Source: Terriglobia bacterium (GTDB taxonomy: Bacteria; Acidobacteriota; Terriglobia; Bryobacterales; Bryobacteraceae). From it: a DNA stretch of 53,717 nt. The notes below the pieces were generated by a model. It did no database searches and had not been told where the DNA came from. It saw only the letters and a program-made list of their open reading frames with translations. Both the position numbers and the translations under genes were made by a program. Every line of letters starts with the position of its first letter. Position 1 is the first letter of the stretch. Of this stretch, positions 43,528-52,816 are shown in pieces. The stretch covers positions 1-53,717 of the forward strand of contig JANYDS010000006.1 of assembly GCA_025363475.1 (NCBI GenBank), written 5' to 3'.

Positions 43528-44807
43528 GACTGTGCCTCAAGTGTATGAAGTTCCGGCACCGCGTCCTCTTCGACCCGCGCCGGTTCAGGGAGTCTGCCAG
43601 AGAGATTGAGCCAGGTCCACGCGATCGCGGTGGTGGCACTGACAATTCCCGCCACCATACCAATCTGGCGCGGGTTATACCGTGTCGTCGCAAGGCCTGT
43701 GGCCATCATGGAAAGCATCATCGTGGCCCAGGTGATGGATTCATTGGTCGCAAAAACGCGGCCGCGAAAACGGTCTTCAACATGATGCAGCAGTTGCGAG
43801 AAATTCAATACACTGCTGACCGCGACTGCTGCGCGTGAAATCAGAATGAAGACACAAGCCCAGGCCATGGTCGGCATCTGACTGAACAGGATATAACCCC
43901 CGCCATGGATCACATACGCAATCGCAATCACCCACTTATATTGCGAGAAGGTGAGCCTGCTGCCCAGCCGGTAGCCGAGCGAGCCACCAACAATCAGGCC
44001 GATACCAGCAAAGCCCCAGATAATACCGATTCCATATGGCCCGGCATTGAAGACCTTTTCCCCAAACAGGCTGAAGAGGATCTGCGCCGCACCGCCGCCG
44101 CTGGCCCAGCCGATGTTGATGATGGCGATGCCGAAGACAAGTGGCGTGGCCTTCATGTAGCGCAGGCCGTCGCGGTATTGGCTCAGTCCATTGCTTCCTG
44201 GCTTCTTTTCGGACGCCACTGCACGGAAGCCTTCGGGCCGCCGCAGTTGCCAAATGCAGAGGGCCGAAACCACGAACGACAGGGCATTACAGATGAACGC
44301 AACTTTGAAGCTGTAGCCCGCGCCCAGTGCCCCGAGAAAGGCTCCGATGGTGAGGCTGGCCCAGGACGTCGTCTGCGTCATCGTGTTCGCGACATGCAGT
44401 TCCTCCGGAGTCGTGATGGATGGCAATATCGATGACCGGCCACTGGTGAAAAACGGCGACGCGAACATCAGAGCTGCACTCAGGGCATAGAGCAGAAACG
44501 TACCCTGTTGCCTGGCGCACAGAATAAAGCCGAGGGCCACCACCGCGCGGACCAGATCACTGACGATCATCACCCGCCTGCGGTCCAGACGATCCAGTAA
44601 CACGCCCGCCACAGGACCTGCGGCAAGCATAGGAATGGCGCGGGCGAGAAAGACTCCGGTGACAACCAGCCCGGAATTGCCATGCTGCATCGCAAGGCTC
44701 ATCACGGCGATGTTGTTAAAGTGATCGCCCACTTCACTCACCACCTGGCCGCTCCAGGTGAACCGGTAGTTCCGATTCTGGCGCAGCAGTGTGATGAAGG
44801 CGCTCAT
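43524..44807 (-). CDS. MFS transporter
   Basis: 427 residues, twelve predicted membrane helices, of the EntS/MefA-like DHA3 type: the N-terminus LLRQNRNYRFTWSGQVVSEVGDHF-type opening, GVLLDRLDRRRVMIVSDLVRA (loop 2-3) and LPSITTPEELHVANTM are typical of it. The start overlaps the stop of the racemase-like gene by 1 bp (TAATG). It probably exports the product or imports the substrate of the operon. The direction is unknown. Confidence 0.88.
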   Translation of the reverse strand: MSAFITLLRQNRNYRFTWSGQVVSEVGDHFNNIAVMSLAMQHGNSGLVVTGVFLARAIPMLAAGPVAGVLLDRLDRRRVMIVSDLVRAVVALGFILCARQQGTFLLYALSAALMFASPFFTSGRSSILPSITTPEELHVANTMTQTTSWASLTIGAFLGALGAGYSFKVAFICNALSFVVSALCIWQLRRPEGFRAVASEKKPGSNGLSQYRDGLRYMKATPLVFGIAIINIGWASGGGAAQILFSLFGEKVFNAGPYGIGIIWGFAGIGLIVGGSLGYRLGSRLTFSQYKWVIAIAYVIHGGGYILFSQMPTMAWACVFILISRAAVAVSSVLNFSQLLHHVEDRFRGRVFATNESITWATMMLSMMATGLATTRYNPRQIGMVAGIVSATTAIAWTWLNLSGRLPEPARVEEDAVPELHTLEAQS

Positions 44808-45925
44808 TACGCCTGGGGACTAAGTGATTCGGTGCGGACCGTTACGCTGTCCATGAAATCATGGTCCACGTCATAACCGAAGCCAGGTTCGTTGCGGATG
44901 GCAATGGTGCCGTTTGGAGTGATCTCAACCGGCGGCACGATAATGTCGCGTTTCCAGTAACGGCTGCTGGCGGAAACGTCGCCGGGGAGCGTGAAATTGG
45001 GCAGCGTCGCGAGAGCAATGTTGTGGGCGCGGCCAATGCCAGCTTCGAGCATGCCTCCGCACCAGACAGGGATGCCGGCTGCCGCGCAGGTATCATGCAC
45101 ACGTTTGGCTTCAGCGAAACCGCCGACGCGGCCCAGCTTGATGTTCATGATGCCGCAGGCCTTGAGCCGGATGGCCTGCGCGGCGTGGTGTTCGGAGCGG
45201 ATACATTCGTCGAGACAAACGGGAGTTTGTAACTGCGCCTGTAAAACAGCATGGTCGATGATGTCGTCATGCGCGAGCGGCTGCTCAATCATCATCAGAT
45301 AAAACTCATCGAGTTGTTTGAGGCGTGCAGTGTCGTTAAGCGTGTAGGCCGAATTCGCATCGGCCATCAGACGGATTTGCGGGAAACGTTCGCGCACCTG
45401 GCGGATCACATCCAGATCCCAGCCTGGCTTGATTTTCATCTTGATCCGCTGATAGCCGGCGGCGAGTTCGATCCCGATCTTTTCAAGAAGCTGCTCAACT
45501 GTATCCTGAATGCCGATGGAGACGCCGCAGGGAATTTCCGTGCGTGCGCCACCGCCGATTTCCTTCCAGAGCGGGTTGCCATTGCGGCGGGCCTGCAGAT
45601 CCCAGACCGCCGCTTCCACGCCGCCGCGCGCCATATTGTGGCCGCGGATGTGGCGGGTGAGCGGGTCCACGTCTGAGGCCGTCGCCAGTTCCTTGCCCAG
45701 GATACGCGGGGCAACATAATCTTTTGCGATGAGCCAGGCGGCGGCGGTCCATTCTTCGTTATAGAAGGGGTTTTCACCGGCGGTTATTTCGCCCCAGCCG
45801 GAAAGCCCTTCGCTCACAACCTCAATGATGATGATGTCGCGGGCATATGTCCGGCTGAAGCTGGTTTCAAAGAAATGTACCAGCGGCATGCGGATTTGCC
45901 GCAGCACGATCCGTTCGATTTTCAT
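44807..45925 (-). CDS. Enolase-superfamily N-succinylamino-acid racemase / o-succinylbenzoate synthase
   Basis: 372 residues with the full catalytic set: K162-M-K164, metal ligands D189, E214, D239, and K263 (NIKLGRVGG). The WDLQAR and LDECIRSEHHA motifs fit the NSAR/OSBS group. No other menaquinone gene is close, whereas the gene before it encodes a GNAT of the type that accompanies N-succinylamino-acid racemase in Geobacillus kaustophilus. That known pathway converts D- to L-amino acids by succinylation, racemisation and hydrolysis. NSAR function is thus favoured over OSBS, but sequence cannot separate them fully. Confidence 0.85.
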   Translation of the reverse strand: MKIERIVLRQIRMPLVHFFETSFSRTYARDIIIIEVVSEGLSGWGEITAGENPFYNEEWTAAAWLIAKDYVAPRILGKELATASDVDPLTRHIRGHNMARGGVEAAVWDLQARRNGNPLWKEIGGGARTEIPCGVSIGIQDTVEQLLEKIGIELAAGYQRIKMKIKPGWDLDVIRQVRERFPQIRLMADANSAYTLNDTARLKQLDEFYLMMIEQPLAHDDIIDHAVLQAQLQTPVCLDECIRSEHHAAQAIRLKACGIMNIKLGRVGGFAEAKRVHDTCAAAGIPVWCGGMLEAGIGRAHNIALATLPNFTLPGDVSASSRYWKRDIIVPPVEITPNGTIAIRNEPGFGYDVDHDFMDSVTVRTESLSPQA

Positions 45926-46608
45926 TCCGGCACCACTCCAAATAAATAGTCGATGGAATCGCCTGTGCGTTCCACTCCAAATGCAGTCAGGCCTTTAGCG
46001 AAGCAGGCTTCAAAACGTGTGGCCAGTTCTTCCTGCACCTCCCGTGAACGCACAGGCGTGGCGCGGACGCGCTCTACAACAGCCGGGCGGAAGCGGTCTT
46101 TTTTGATCCACCATTCAGCCACGCAGCGGTCAGTGGGAAGGCCGCTTTGCAGGGCGCTGGAACTGAATCCATATTGGTTGCGGACGTAGCGGCGGATCAC
46201 TGCGCCCAGGCCTTCCAGATTGAACCAGGCGTTCTTCAGTTCAAGGGGATCAAAAGTCCATTCGATCAGATCGATACCGCGCGCCAGCGCATCATCCCGC
46301 TGCCGCATCTTGAGACGACGACCGAGCCCCAGGTTCTGGTAATCCGGCAGCACACCCATCATATGGCTGTGCAGGTAAGGATGGCCGCCAGGTTTCAGCC
46401 CGGGGATGGCGAGCAGAAAGGCCACCATTGTGTCGCCTTCATAAGCCCCAAAAGCCTGACCGCCCACCTTGACTGCCACGACGAAAAAGCGGTGCGGGAG
46501 CAGGTCCGTATCGTCCTCAAATGCCCAGATGGATTTCTGCAGCAGCAGCGCGCCGTGAAACTGATCCAGCGTCGTCAGGTCGATGATACGAATTTCTTCA
46601 GCCGGCAT
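45922..46608 (-). CDS. GNAT N-acyltransferase (COG3375-like)
   Basis: 228 residues from ATG 46608, which has AGGAAG upstream; a longer frame from 46644 overlaps the mazG end and is less likely. The acyl-CoA site is HMMGVLPDYQNLGLGRRLKM (the Q-x-x-G-x-G/A-like motif), followed by IEWTFDPLELKNAWFN, YVRNQYGFSSSALQSG and LPTDRCVAEWW, the last being typical of this group. In the NSAR operon context it is the likely succinyl-CoA:amino-acid N-succinyltransferase. Its stop overlaps the racemase start by 4 bp. Confidence 0.85.
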   Translation of the reverse strand: MPAEEIRIIDLTTLDQFHGALLLQKSIWAFEDDTDLLPHRFFVVAVKVGGQAFGAYEGDTMVAFLLAIPGLKPGGHPYLHSHMMGVLPDYQNLGLGRRLKMRQRDDALARGIDLIEWTFDPLELKNAWFNLEGLGAVIRRYVRNQYGFSSSALQSGLPTDRCVAEWWIKKDRFRPAVVERVRATPVRSREVQEELATRFEACFAKGLTAFGVERTGDSIDYLFGVVPE

Positions 46609-46622
46609 TAGGTTTTCGCTTC

Positions 46623-47474
46623 CTATTCTTTGGCTTCCTGCCACAACGCTTCCAGTTCTTCGATGGGCGTTCCTGCAACCTCTTTGCCCTGCGCTTCGAG
46701 GCGGCGTTCCACATGGCCGAAACGCTGGCGGAATTTGCTGCTGGTGCGGCGCAGGGCCTGCTCCGGATCAACTTTCACGAAACGGGCGATATTAACCAAT
46801 GAGAAAAGCAGATCGCCCAGTTCATCTTCAATTTGTTCCTGGGTCCCGCCGGCCAGCGCTTCTTCAAATTCAGCGCGTTCTTCGTCGAGTTTGGCGAAGA
46901 CCTCAGAAATGCTGCTCCAGTCAAAACCCACACGTGACGCACGGGAAGTAATCTGCTGCGCTTCCACCAGTGCAGGCAGAGAACGCGGCACGGTGGAGAG
47001 CATCCCCGTCGCATTATTTTCTTTCCGTTCCTGCTTTTTCTTCCGTTCCTGACTCTTGACCTTTTCCCAGATCTTCAGCACTTCCGTGCCGTTCGAAGCC
47101 GATTCATCGCCGAAGACGTGCGGGTGGCGGCGGATGAGTTTATCGCTCACCGCATCCAGCGAATCGCCGATATCGAAGTATTTTTCTTCCGCGGCCAGTT
47201 GAGCATAAAAAACGGCCTGGAGCATGAAATCGCCCAGCTCACCACGCAGTTCGTCCCAGTCCCGTTTATCAATGGCATCGAGGACTTCGTAGGTCTCTTC
47301 CAGCGTGTAAGGTTTGATGGAATCGAACGTCTGTTCGCGGTCCCACGGGCAGCCACCCGGAGCACGCAGGCGCGCCATAATATCCACCAGCCGCTGAAAT
47401 TTCGCGCCTGTGTCGCTGTTGCCGGATGGGGTCAGGGTAGGAGGATTATCAGGCTGCAAACCCAAATGTAACAC
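46623..47474 (-). CDS. mazG: Nucleoside triphosphate pyrophosphohydrolase MazG
   Basis: About 283 residues; the start is uncertain because no ATG exists near the expected N-terminus. GTG 47474 is chosen; TTG 47465 or 47459 are alternatives, and a longer frame to 47726 would run into the divergent gene. Two MazG domains: LRAPGGCPWDREQTFDSI, LEETYEVLDAID, ELGDFMLQAVFYAQLA, then a charged linker (about residues 140-155) and the second EERAEFEEALA and EDELGDLLFSLVNIARF. It hydrolyses NTPs and dNTPs to monophosphates, clearing damaged nucleotides. It is probably the first gene of the minus-strand operon. Confidence 0.92.
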   Translation of the reverse strand: MLHLGLQPDNPPTLTPSGNSDTGAKFQRLVDIMARLRAPGGCPWDREQTFDSIKPYTLEETYEVLDAIDKRDWDELRGELGDFMLQAVFYAQLAAEEKYFDIGDSLDAVSDKLIRRHPHVFGDESASNGTEVLKIWEKVKSQERKKKQERKENNATGMLSTVPRSLPALVEAQQITSRASRVGFDWSSISEVFAKLDEERAEFEEALAGGTQEQIEDELGDLLFSLVNIARFVKVDPEQALRRTSSKFRQRFGHVERRLEAQGKEVAGTPIEELEALWQEAKE

Positions 47475-47531
47475 CCGCTCACAGGACCGTATCCATGACT
47501 GTTTCCCCCGGCAGATGTAGACTGTAGTCTT

Positions 47532-47858
47532 ATGAGTGAACAGCTGGAAACCCAGACTGACGATTTTGATGATGATCTCGAGTCCCGGCCTGAACTGCCG
47601 GCGGCGGATTTCGACTTTCTGGTGTATTCGCTCCGGCTGCAGGCGGAACTGAATCTGGGAATCCTCCCATTCGGGGGGATGACCGGTGATGAGACGCAGG
47701 AGGCTGATTTTGAGCTTGCCCGCCATAACATTGATCTGCTGGCGATGCTACAGGAAAAGACTAAAGGCAATCTGTCGGGTGAAGAGCAGCGCGCGCTCGA
47801 TAACTCCGTAGCGGAACTGCGTTTGCGTTTTGTCCAGGCTCAGTCATCAGCATCCTGA
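47532..47858 (+). CDS. DUF1844 family protein
   Basis: 108 residues. The core LPAADFDFLVYSLRLQAELN and ARHNIDLLAMLQEKTKGNLS, ending in a helical LRLRFVQAQ tail, is the DUF1844 pattern. No biochemical function is known. It is the first gene of a three-gene unit with the MBL-fold protein (1-bp overlap) and ribF. It is divergent from mazG, and the 57-bp gap contains both start regions. Confidence 0.87.
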   Translation: MSEQLETQTDDFDDDLESRPELPAADFDFLVYSLRLQAELNLGILPFGGMTGDETQEADFELARHNIDLLAMLQEKTKGNLSGEEQRALDNSVAELRLRFVQAQSSAS

Positions 47859-48625
47859 TGAGTTTGAAGATCACGGTGCTGGGTTCCGGCACCAGTTCGG
47901 GAGTTCCCACCATTGGTTGTCCCTGCAGCGTTTGCCACTCGGCGGACCCTCGCGACACCCGGCTCCGGCCTTCCATTCTGATCCAGCATGAGGGTTCCAA
48001 CATCGTCATCGATACCACTCCGGATTTTCGCGCGCAGATACTGAAGGCGGGCATACGGAAACTGGATGCAATCGTATACACCCATGGACATGCCGATCAT
48101 ATTCTGGGTCTGGATGACGTGCGACCGTTCAATTATCACCAGCAGGCGCGCATTCCCATCTATGCCGCGCCGCCCGCGCTGGCGATTATCCGCCGTGTTT
48201 TCGAATATGTTTTTGACACTAAGGAGTGCAGTACGCATGTTCCGAAGCTGGACGTGCATGAGATTGGCTGGGAACCATTTGATGTGGCGGGCCTGAAGTT
48301 TGAGCCGATTCCGATTACCCACGGGCCGCAAACAATTCACGGTTTTCGCATTGGAAACTTCGCGTATCTGACCGACCACAGCGATATCCCAGAGACGTCA
48401 ATCGCGCGATTGCACGGGCTGGATGTGTTGTTTCTTGATGCGTTGCGCCACAAGCCTCATCCCACCCATTCCACCGTGGAAGCCTCTGTTGCCACCGCGC
48501 GTTTGCTTCAGGCCAACCGCACCTATTTCACCCACATGTGCCACGATATTCCGCACGCGGCGACTGAAGCCACGCTGCCGCCGGGAATTTTCCTGGCTTA
48601 TGACGGCCTCGAAATCGAAGCATGA
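47858..48625 (+). CDS. MBL-fold metallo-hydrolase (PhnP/cyclic phosphodiesterase-like)
   Basis: 255 residues. The metal site is THGHADHILGLDD, with further ligands in ITHGPQTIHGFRIG, YLTDHSD and FTHMCHDIPH; the N-terminus LGSGTSSGVPTIGCPCSVCH contains the three-cysteine segment found in the PhnP-like group (CxxCxxC-type), which may bind a structural zinc. Likely a phosphodiesterase. The TGATG overlap with DUF1844 and the ATGA overlap with ribF show tight coupling. The substrate is unknown. Confidence 0.87.
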   Translation: MSLKITVLGSGTSSGVPTIGCPCSVCHSADPRDTRLRPSILIQHEGSNIVIDTTPDFRAQILKAGIRKLDAIVYTHGHADHILGLDDVRPFNYHQQARIPIYAAPPALAIIRRVFEYVFDTKECSTHVPKLDVHEIGWEPFDVAGLKFEPIPITHGPQTIHGFRIGNFAYLTDHSDIPETSIARLHGLDVLFLDALRHKPHPTHSTVEASVATARLLQANRTYFTHMCHDIPHAATEATLPPGIFLAYDGLEIEA

Positions 48626-49572
48626 AAATCTTTCGTTCGGTGGCGGAAGTTCCGGGTTCGTTTGGTCCCTCGGTGGTCACGATCGGGAATTTTGACGGTG
48701 TTCATGTCGGGCATCGGGCGATTTTAAGGCGGGTATCGGAGATTGCTCGGGAACGCGGACTTGCGGCAACTGTCCTGACTTTTGATCCTCATCCAGCCGC
48801 AGTTCTGGCACCGGAGCGAGCTCCGAAACTGCTCATGACGATTGGCCAGCGCGTGGGTGCGATGGCAGCGGAAGGCGCGGATGCGGCCCTGCTGCTGCCA
48901 TTCTCGCTGGAGTTTGCCCGCCTGACTCCGGAAGAATTCGCTGCGGGTATTCTCCGGGATACTTTGCAAGCGCGGGTTGTCCTGGTGGGCGAAGATTTTC
49001 GTTTCGGACACAAACAGGCCGGCGATATCGGCACGCTGCGGGAACTGGGTGTTCGGCTGGGGTTTGAGGTGGAGCCGGTGGTGGCTGTCACGCGGCACGG
49101 CGAACGCATCAGCAGTAGTTCGATACGCCGGCTGGTGGGTGAGGGCGCAGTTTCCAAAGCCTGCCGCATGCTGGGTGCTCCGTTTGCGCTTCAAGGTCCC
49201 ATCGTCAAAGGGCAGGGGCTTGGATCGAAACAAACCGTTCCTACCTTAAACCTTGATCCTCGGAATGAAGTACTGCCGAAGACGGGCGTTTATGTCACCA
49301 GGGCCCGTGATCTGGCAGATGGCCGCCGCTGGAATTCGATTACCAATATTGGCTACAGGCCTACTTTTGATGGCACGGGGTTGACGGTTGAGACCTTCCT
49401 GCTCAGTCCGTTTGACGGATTGACGCCGCTCGAAGTAGAAGTGGAGTTTCTGGCATTCGTCAGGGACGAACGGAAGTTTGAATCACCGGAGGCCCTGAGG
49501 GCGCAGATCATCAGGGACGCCGGTGTTGCGGCGCGTTTGCACCGGCGTCTGGCTAGCGTTTTCCACTTTTGA
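48622..49572 (+). CDS. ribF: Bifunctional riboflavin kinase/FAD synthetase RibF
   Basis: 316 residues. N-terminal FAD-synthetase nucleotidyl-transferase domain: TIGNFDGVHVGHRAIL, FDPHPAAVLAP, VGEDFRFGHKQAGD and ISSSSIRRLV; C-terminal riboflavin kinase domain: VKGQGLGSKQTVPTLNLD, GVYVTRARDL, NIGYRPTFDG, VEVEFLAFVRDERKF. It turns riboflavin into FMN and FAD, supplying the flavin enzymes (for example the GMC dehydrogenase). It is co-translated with the MBL-fold gene. Confidence 0.95.
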   Translation: MKIFRSVAEVPGSFGPSVVTIGNFDGVHVGHRAILRRVSEIARERGLAATVLTFDPHPAAVLAPERAPKLLMTIGQRVGAMAAEGADAALLLPFSLEFARLTPEEFAAGILRDTLQARVVLVGEDFRFGHKQAGDIGTLRELGVRLGFEVEPVVAVTRHGERISSSSIRRLVGEGAVSKACRMLGAPFALQGPIVKGQGLGSKQTVPTLNLDPRNEVLPKTGVYVTRARDLADGRRWNSITNIGYRPTFDGTGLTVETFLLSPFDGLTPLEVEVEFLAFVRDERKFESPEALRAQIIRDAGVAARLHRRLASVFHF

Positions 49573-49622
49573 AATGAGCCTATAAGGACGAGGGTAATTA
49601 AACACCATCACCCGCTCATTTC
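49571..49622. terminator. Possible hairpin terminator after ribF
   Basis: An inverted repeat GAAATGAGC (49571-49579) with GCTCATTTC (49614-49622) starts inside the ribF stop codon. A further GGGT/ACCC pair lies inside. No T-run follows, so termination is not certain. The right arm overlaps the possible transposase scrap. Confidence 0.4.
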
Positions 49623-49679
49623 ATTGCCTGTCAGAAATATCTCGATTTGCTCCAGACTCAGGCGCTCGCTGTTCTTCAT
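49608..49679 (-). pseudogene. Possible remnant of a transposase N-terminus
   Basis: A short frame, MKNSERLSLEQIEIFLTGNE, resembles the opening of integrase-type transposases (MKxxERLSLEQIRAFL pattern, from memory), but ends after 23 codons. It lies between ribF and a truncated kinase gene, so it may mark an old insertion and deletion event. A stretch this short could match by chance. Confidence 0.28.
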
Positions 49680-49818
49680 GCTGATTAACAATCCACAGCA
49701 TCCGTTACCCACCGCTTCAGGCTCATCTGGCATTGGACAACATTGGCCAGGATCACTATAGAAAACGGCGCTAAATCTGGTAATCCTGGAAGTTTCCAGG
49801 CGAGCGCCCACCTATCCC

Positions 49819-50373
49819 TTGCAGCCGGCAAAACAATTTTTTCGCGCCAATGACCGGTTCGACGTGGTCCGTCAGGTCGGTGCCGGAGCTATGGGTGTCG
49901 TCTATGAAGCCTGGGATAAAAACCGCAACACCCGTGTCGCACTCAAAACCCTGACTGGCCTTCATCCGCAAGCGCTGCAACTCTTCAAGAACGAATTTCG
50001 CGCACTGGCCGACGTCAGCCACCCCAACCTCGCCGCACTCCATGAATTGTTCTTTGAAGACCAGTGGTTCTTCAGTATGGAATATGTTGAAGGCGGCCAT
50101 TTTCTCGACTATGTTCGCCCCGGCGGACCTTCCGTTCCCGTGGCGGCGGTTCCGGAATATGTGATCGGGCCGGATGAGCCTACATTTGTTGGCGGCGACC
50201 TGGCTGGCGGGAATCTCGACCTGTCCTTGTTTTCGGGCAAAGCGAACCGGTCCATTCCGCCGGGCCACTGCGACACGAAACTTCTGAGCGCGAGCCTGGA
50301 GCAACTCGCCCGCGCCGTGCTGGGGCTGCACAGCGCCGGTATCCTGCACCGCGACCTGAAACCCCTTAACTAG
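49819..50373 (+). pseudogene. Truncated serine/threonine protein kinase
   Basis: 184 codons from a TTG near 49819; the exact first base is uncertain. The Hanks-type kinase N-lobe is intact: VRQVGAGAMGVVYEAWD (glycine loop), VALKTLT (catalytic Lys), EFRALADVSHPN (αC Glu). It breaks off inside the catalytic loop (HRDLKPLN then TAG), so the DFG metal-binding loop, activation loop and rest of the C-lobe are missing. The insert with ALFSGKANRSIPP-like sequence before the catalytic loop resembles large kinases fused to ATPase and TPR domains. The protein cannot be an active kinase. The gene was cut by a deletion before the aldolase gene. Confidence 0.75.
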
Positions 50374-50417
50374 CTGACGTGACAAAAGCACCGGTCTGAT
50401 AAAGTTAAAGGTTTGTC

Positions 50418-51425
50418 ATGAGCCTGTCACCCGGTAAGATTCAACACATGAAGGCCCTGTCCAACGCCCGCGGCGTAATTGCTGCGGCGGCGATGGACCA
50501 GAGAGGCAGTCTGGCGAAGTCCCTCGCGAGCGCCAAAGGCATAGCGCAGAAGGATATTCCGGACAGCATGATGGAGGAATTCAAGACTGCGGTTTCACGC
50601 ATCCTGACCCCGCATGCCAGTGCTATATTGCTCGATCCGGAATGGGGTTTGCCTGCGGCGAAGGCCCGTTCGGCGAATGCCGGTCTGCTGCTTGCCTATG
50701 AAAACAGCGGGTACGACAATACGCAGCCGGGGCGTTTGCCGGATCTTCTTCCGCATGTTTCGGTGAAGCGGATTAAAGAAGACATGGGTGCGGATGCGGT
50801 CAAGATTCTGATCTATTACACCCCGTTTGATGATCCGAAGGTGAATGACATCAAGCACGCTTTCATCGAGCGCATTGGCGCGGAATGCGAGACGTACGAT
50901 ATTCCGTTTTTCCTTGAATTTATTGGCTATGACCCGCAGGGTGGAGACGAAAAAGGCTTTGAATTTGCCAGCAAAAAGCCCGCTGTTGTGACCGGTGCGA
51001 TGGAAGAATTCTCGAAACCGCAGTACAAAGTAGACGTACTGAAGGTTGAAGTGCCGGTTAACGCGAATTTCGTGGAAGGCAGCAGTGTTTTCAAGGGGCA
51101 GGCGGCTTATTCACGAGCTGAGGCCCTCGATCATTTCCGCCATGCGGCGTCGGTTGCAAAGAAACCCTTCATTTACCTCAGCGCAGGCGTCAGCAATGCT
51201 CAGTTTATTGAATCCCTGAACATGGCTGAAGAGAGTGGAACTGATTATTCGGGCGTGCTCTGTGGCCGCGCTACATGGAAAGACGGTATGCCTGTCTATG
51301 CGACGCAGGGTCTTAGCGCACTGGAAGACTGGCTGTCGACTGAAGGCGTCAAGAATATTGAAGCCGTGAATCAGGCGATTGGCGGGGCGGTATCCTGGAT
51401 GAAGAAAGCTGGCGTGACCGCGTAA
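50418..51425 (+). CDS. Tagatose 1,6-diphosphate aldolase-type (LacD/DeoC-like class I) aldolase
   Basis: 335 residues. The segments GVIAAAAMDQRGSLAKSL, SAILLDPEWGLPAAKA, DAVKILIYYTPFDDPK, FFLEFIGYDP and VDVLKVEVPVNANF follow the TIM-barrel class I aldolase pattern of LacD, where the lysine in VLKVEVP forms the Schiff base. It cleaves a ketose bisphosphate or related sugar phosphate. No tagatose or lactose gene is adjacent, so the physiological substrate is open. Independent transcript; an RBS is not strong. Confidence 0.87.
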   Translation: MSLSPGKIQHMKALSNARGVIAAAAMDQRGSLAKSLASAKGIAQKDIPDSMMEEFKTAVSRILTPHASAILLDPEWGLPAAKARSANAGLLLAYENSGYDNTQPGRLPDLLPHVSVKRIKEDMGADAVKILIYYTPFDDPKVNDIKHAFIERIGAECETYDIPFFLEFIGYDPQGGDEKGFEFASKKPAVVTGAMEEFSKPQYKVDVLKVEVPVNANFVEGSSVFKGQAAYSRAEALDHFRHAASVAKKPFIYLSAGVSNAQFIESLNMAEESGTDYSGVLCGRATWKDGMPVYATQGLSALEDWLSTEGVKNIEAVNQAIGGAVSWMKKAGVTA

Positions 51426-51515
51426 TTGTCCAGGTTTGCTTCTGGTTACGCGTCGCGCGATAATGGAATTTAGTTACCAGTATCACGTCAGTTATCAGCA
51501 TCAAGAGGAGACGGA

Positions 51516-52790
51516 TTGAAGCGCGCGGGATCAGATGACACACTCCGGTGTTCCTTTTGTCACAAAAGTCAGGACGTGGTCGGGAAGCTGATTTCTTCCC
51601 CCAGCGACTACCCCCGAGCTTATATCTGCGACGAATGTATTGCGGTTTGCAACTCCATTCTGGAGGATGACAAGCCGGAACCGGCCACCACCGGGCCGCA
51701 CAAAATCCCCAAACCGCTTGAAATTAAGGATTTCCTGGACCAGTACGTGATTGGGCAGGAAGCTACCAAGCGCAAGCTTGCCGTGGCGGTTTACAACCAT
51801 TCCAAGCGCGTCCACATGAACCGGATGCGCAATTCGGAAGTGGAACTGGCGAAATCGAACATTCTGCTGATCGGGCCTACGGGTACCGGCAAGACGCTGA
51901 TGGCGCAGACGCTGGCGCGCATTCTGGATGTGCCGTTTGCCATTGTGGACGCGACAACGCTCACCGAGGCCGGCTATGTAGGTGAGGACGTGGAAAACAT
52001 CATCCTCAAGCTGCTGCAGGCGGCGGATGGCGATGTGCAGAAGGCGCAGCAGGGCATCATTTATATCGACGAAATCGATAAAATTTGCCGCAAGGACGAA
52101 AACCCTTCCATCACGCGTGATGTTTCCGGTGAGGGCGTACAGCAGGCGCTGCTTAAGATCCTCGAAGGGACGGTTGCGAATGTCCCTCCGCAGGGAGGGC
52201 GCAAGCATCCGCATCAGGAATTTACGCCGATTGACACCACGAACATCCTGTTCATCTGCGGCGGGGCGTTCATCGGGCTGGAAAAGATCATCAGCCGCCG
52301 TTCGGGCAAGAAATCAATTGGCTTCCTGACCGAGGATGCCAGTAAAGAACCGGGCAAGACTGTCGGGATCGGCGACCGGCGCGATGTGGATTTGCTGCGC
52401 CAGTTACAGCCGCAGGATCTGATCCGTTACGGTTTCATCCCGGAATTCATCGGACGTCTGCCGGTGGTAGCGACGCTTGAAGACCTTGATAAATCGGCAC
52501 TCATTCAAATTCTGAGCAAGCCGAAGAACGCGATCATCAAGCAGTATCAGCGGCTGTTTGAGTATGAAAATGTCCGGCTGCGCTTTTCCGAAGATGCGCT
52601 GGACGCCATTGCCTCGCTGGCGCTGGAACGTAAAGTGGGCGCGCGCGGCTTGCGCATGATTTTGGAAGATCTGATGCTTGATCTGATGTATTTCCTGCCG
52701 TCCTACAAAAAAGTCAAGGAATTCCAGGTGACGCGCGAAATGGTGCTCTCGCAGAAGATCAGCGTTTCTTTACTTGAGAAGGCCGGCTAA
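51516..52790 (+). CDS. clpX: ATP-dependent Clp protease unfoldase subunit ClpX
   Basis: 424 residues from a TTG start at 51516 preceded by GAGGAG; the N-terminal C4 zinc finger is CSFCHKSQ and CDECIAVC. Walker A is [13 protein letters not shown], the pore loop is in [10 protein letters not shown], Walker B is [11 protein letters not shown], sensor 1 is [12 protein letters not shown], and [10 protein letters not shown] is the IGF-loop region for ClpP docking. ClpX recognises and unfolds tagged proteins. The clpP and tig genes usually next to it are not in this window. 26 bp separate it from the following sensor gene. Confidence 0.96.
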   Translation: MKRAGSDDTLRCSFCHKSQDVVGKLISSPSDYPRAYICDECIAVCNSILEDDKPEPATTGPHKIPKPLEIKDFLDQYVIGQEATKRKLAVAVYNHSKRVHMNRMRNSEVELAKSNILLIGPTGTGKTLMAQTLARILDVPFAIVDATTLTEAGYVGEDVENIILKLLQAADGDVQKAQQGIIYIDEIDKICRKDENPSITRDVSGEGVQQALLKILEGTVANVPPQGGRKHPHQEFTPIDTTNILFICGGAFIGLEKIISRRSGKKSIGFLTEDASKEPGKTVGIGDRRDVDLLRQLQPQDLIRYGFIPEFIGRLPVVATLEDLDKSALIQILSKPKNAIIKQYQRLFEYENVRLRFSEDALDAIASLALERKVGARGLRMILEDLMLDLMYFLPSYKKVKEFQVTREMVLSQKISVSLLEKAG

Positions 52791-52816
52791 CCCGGCTACA
52801 TCCGCAGAGCTGCCAA

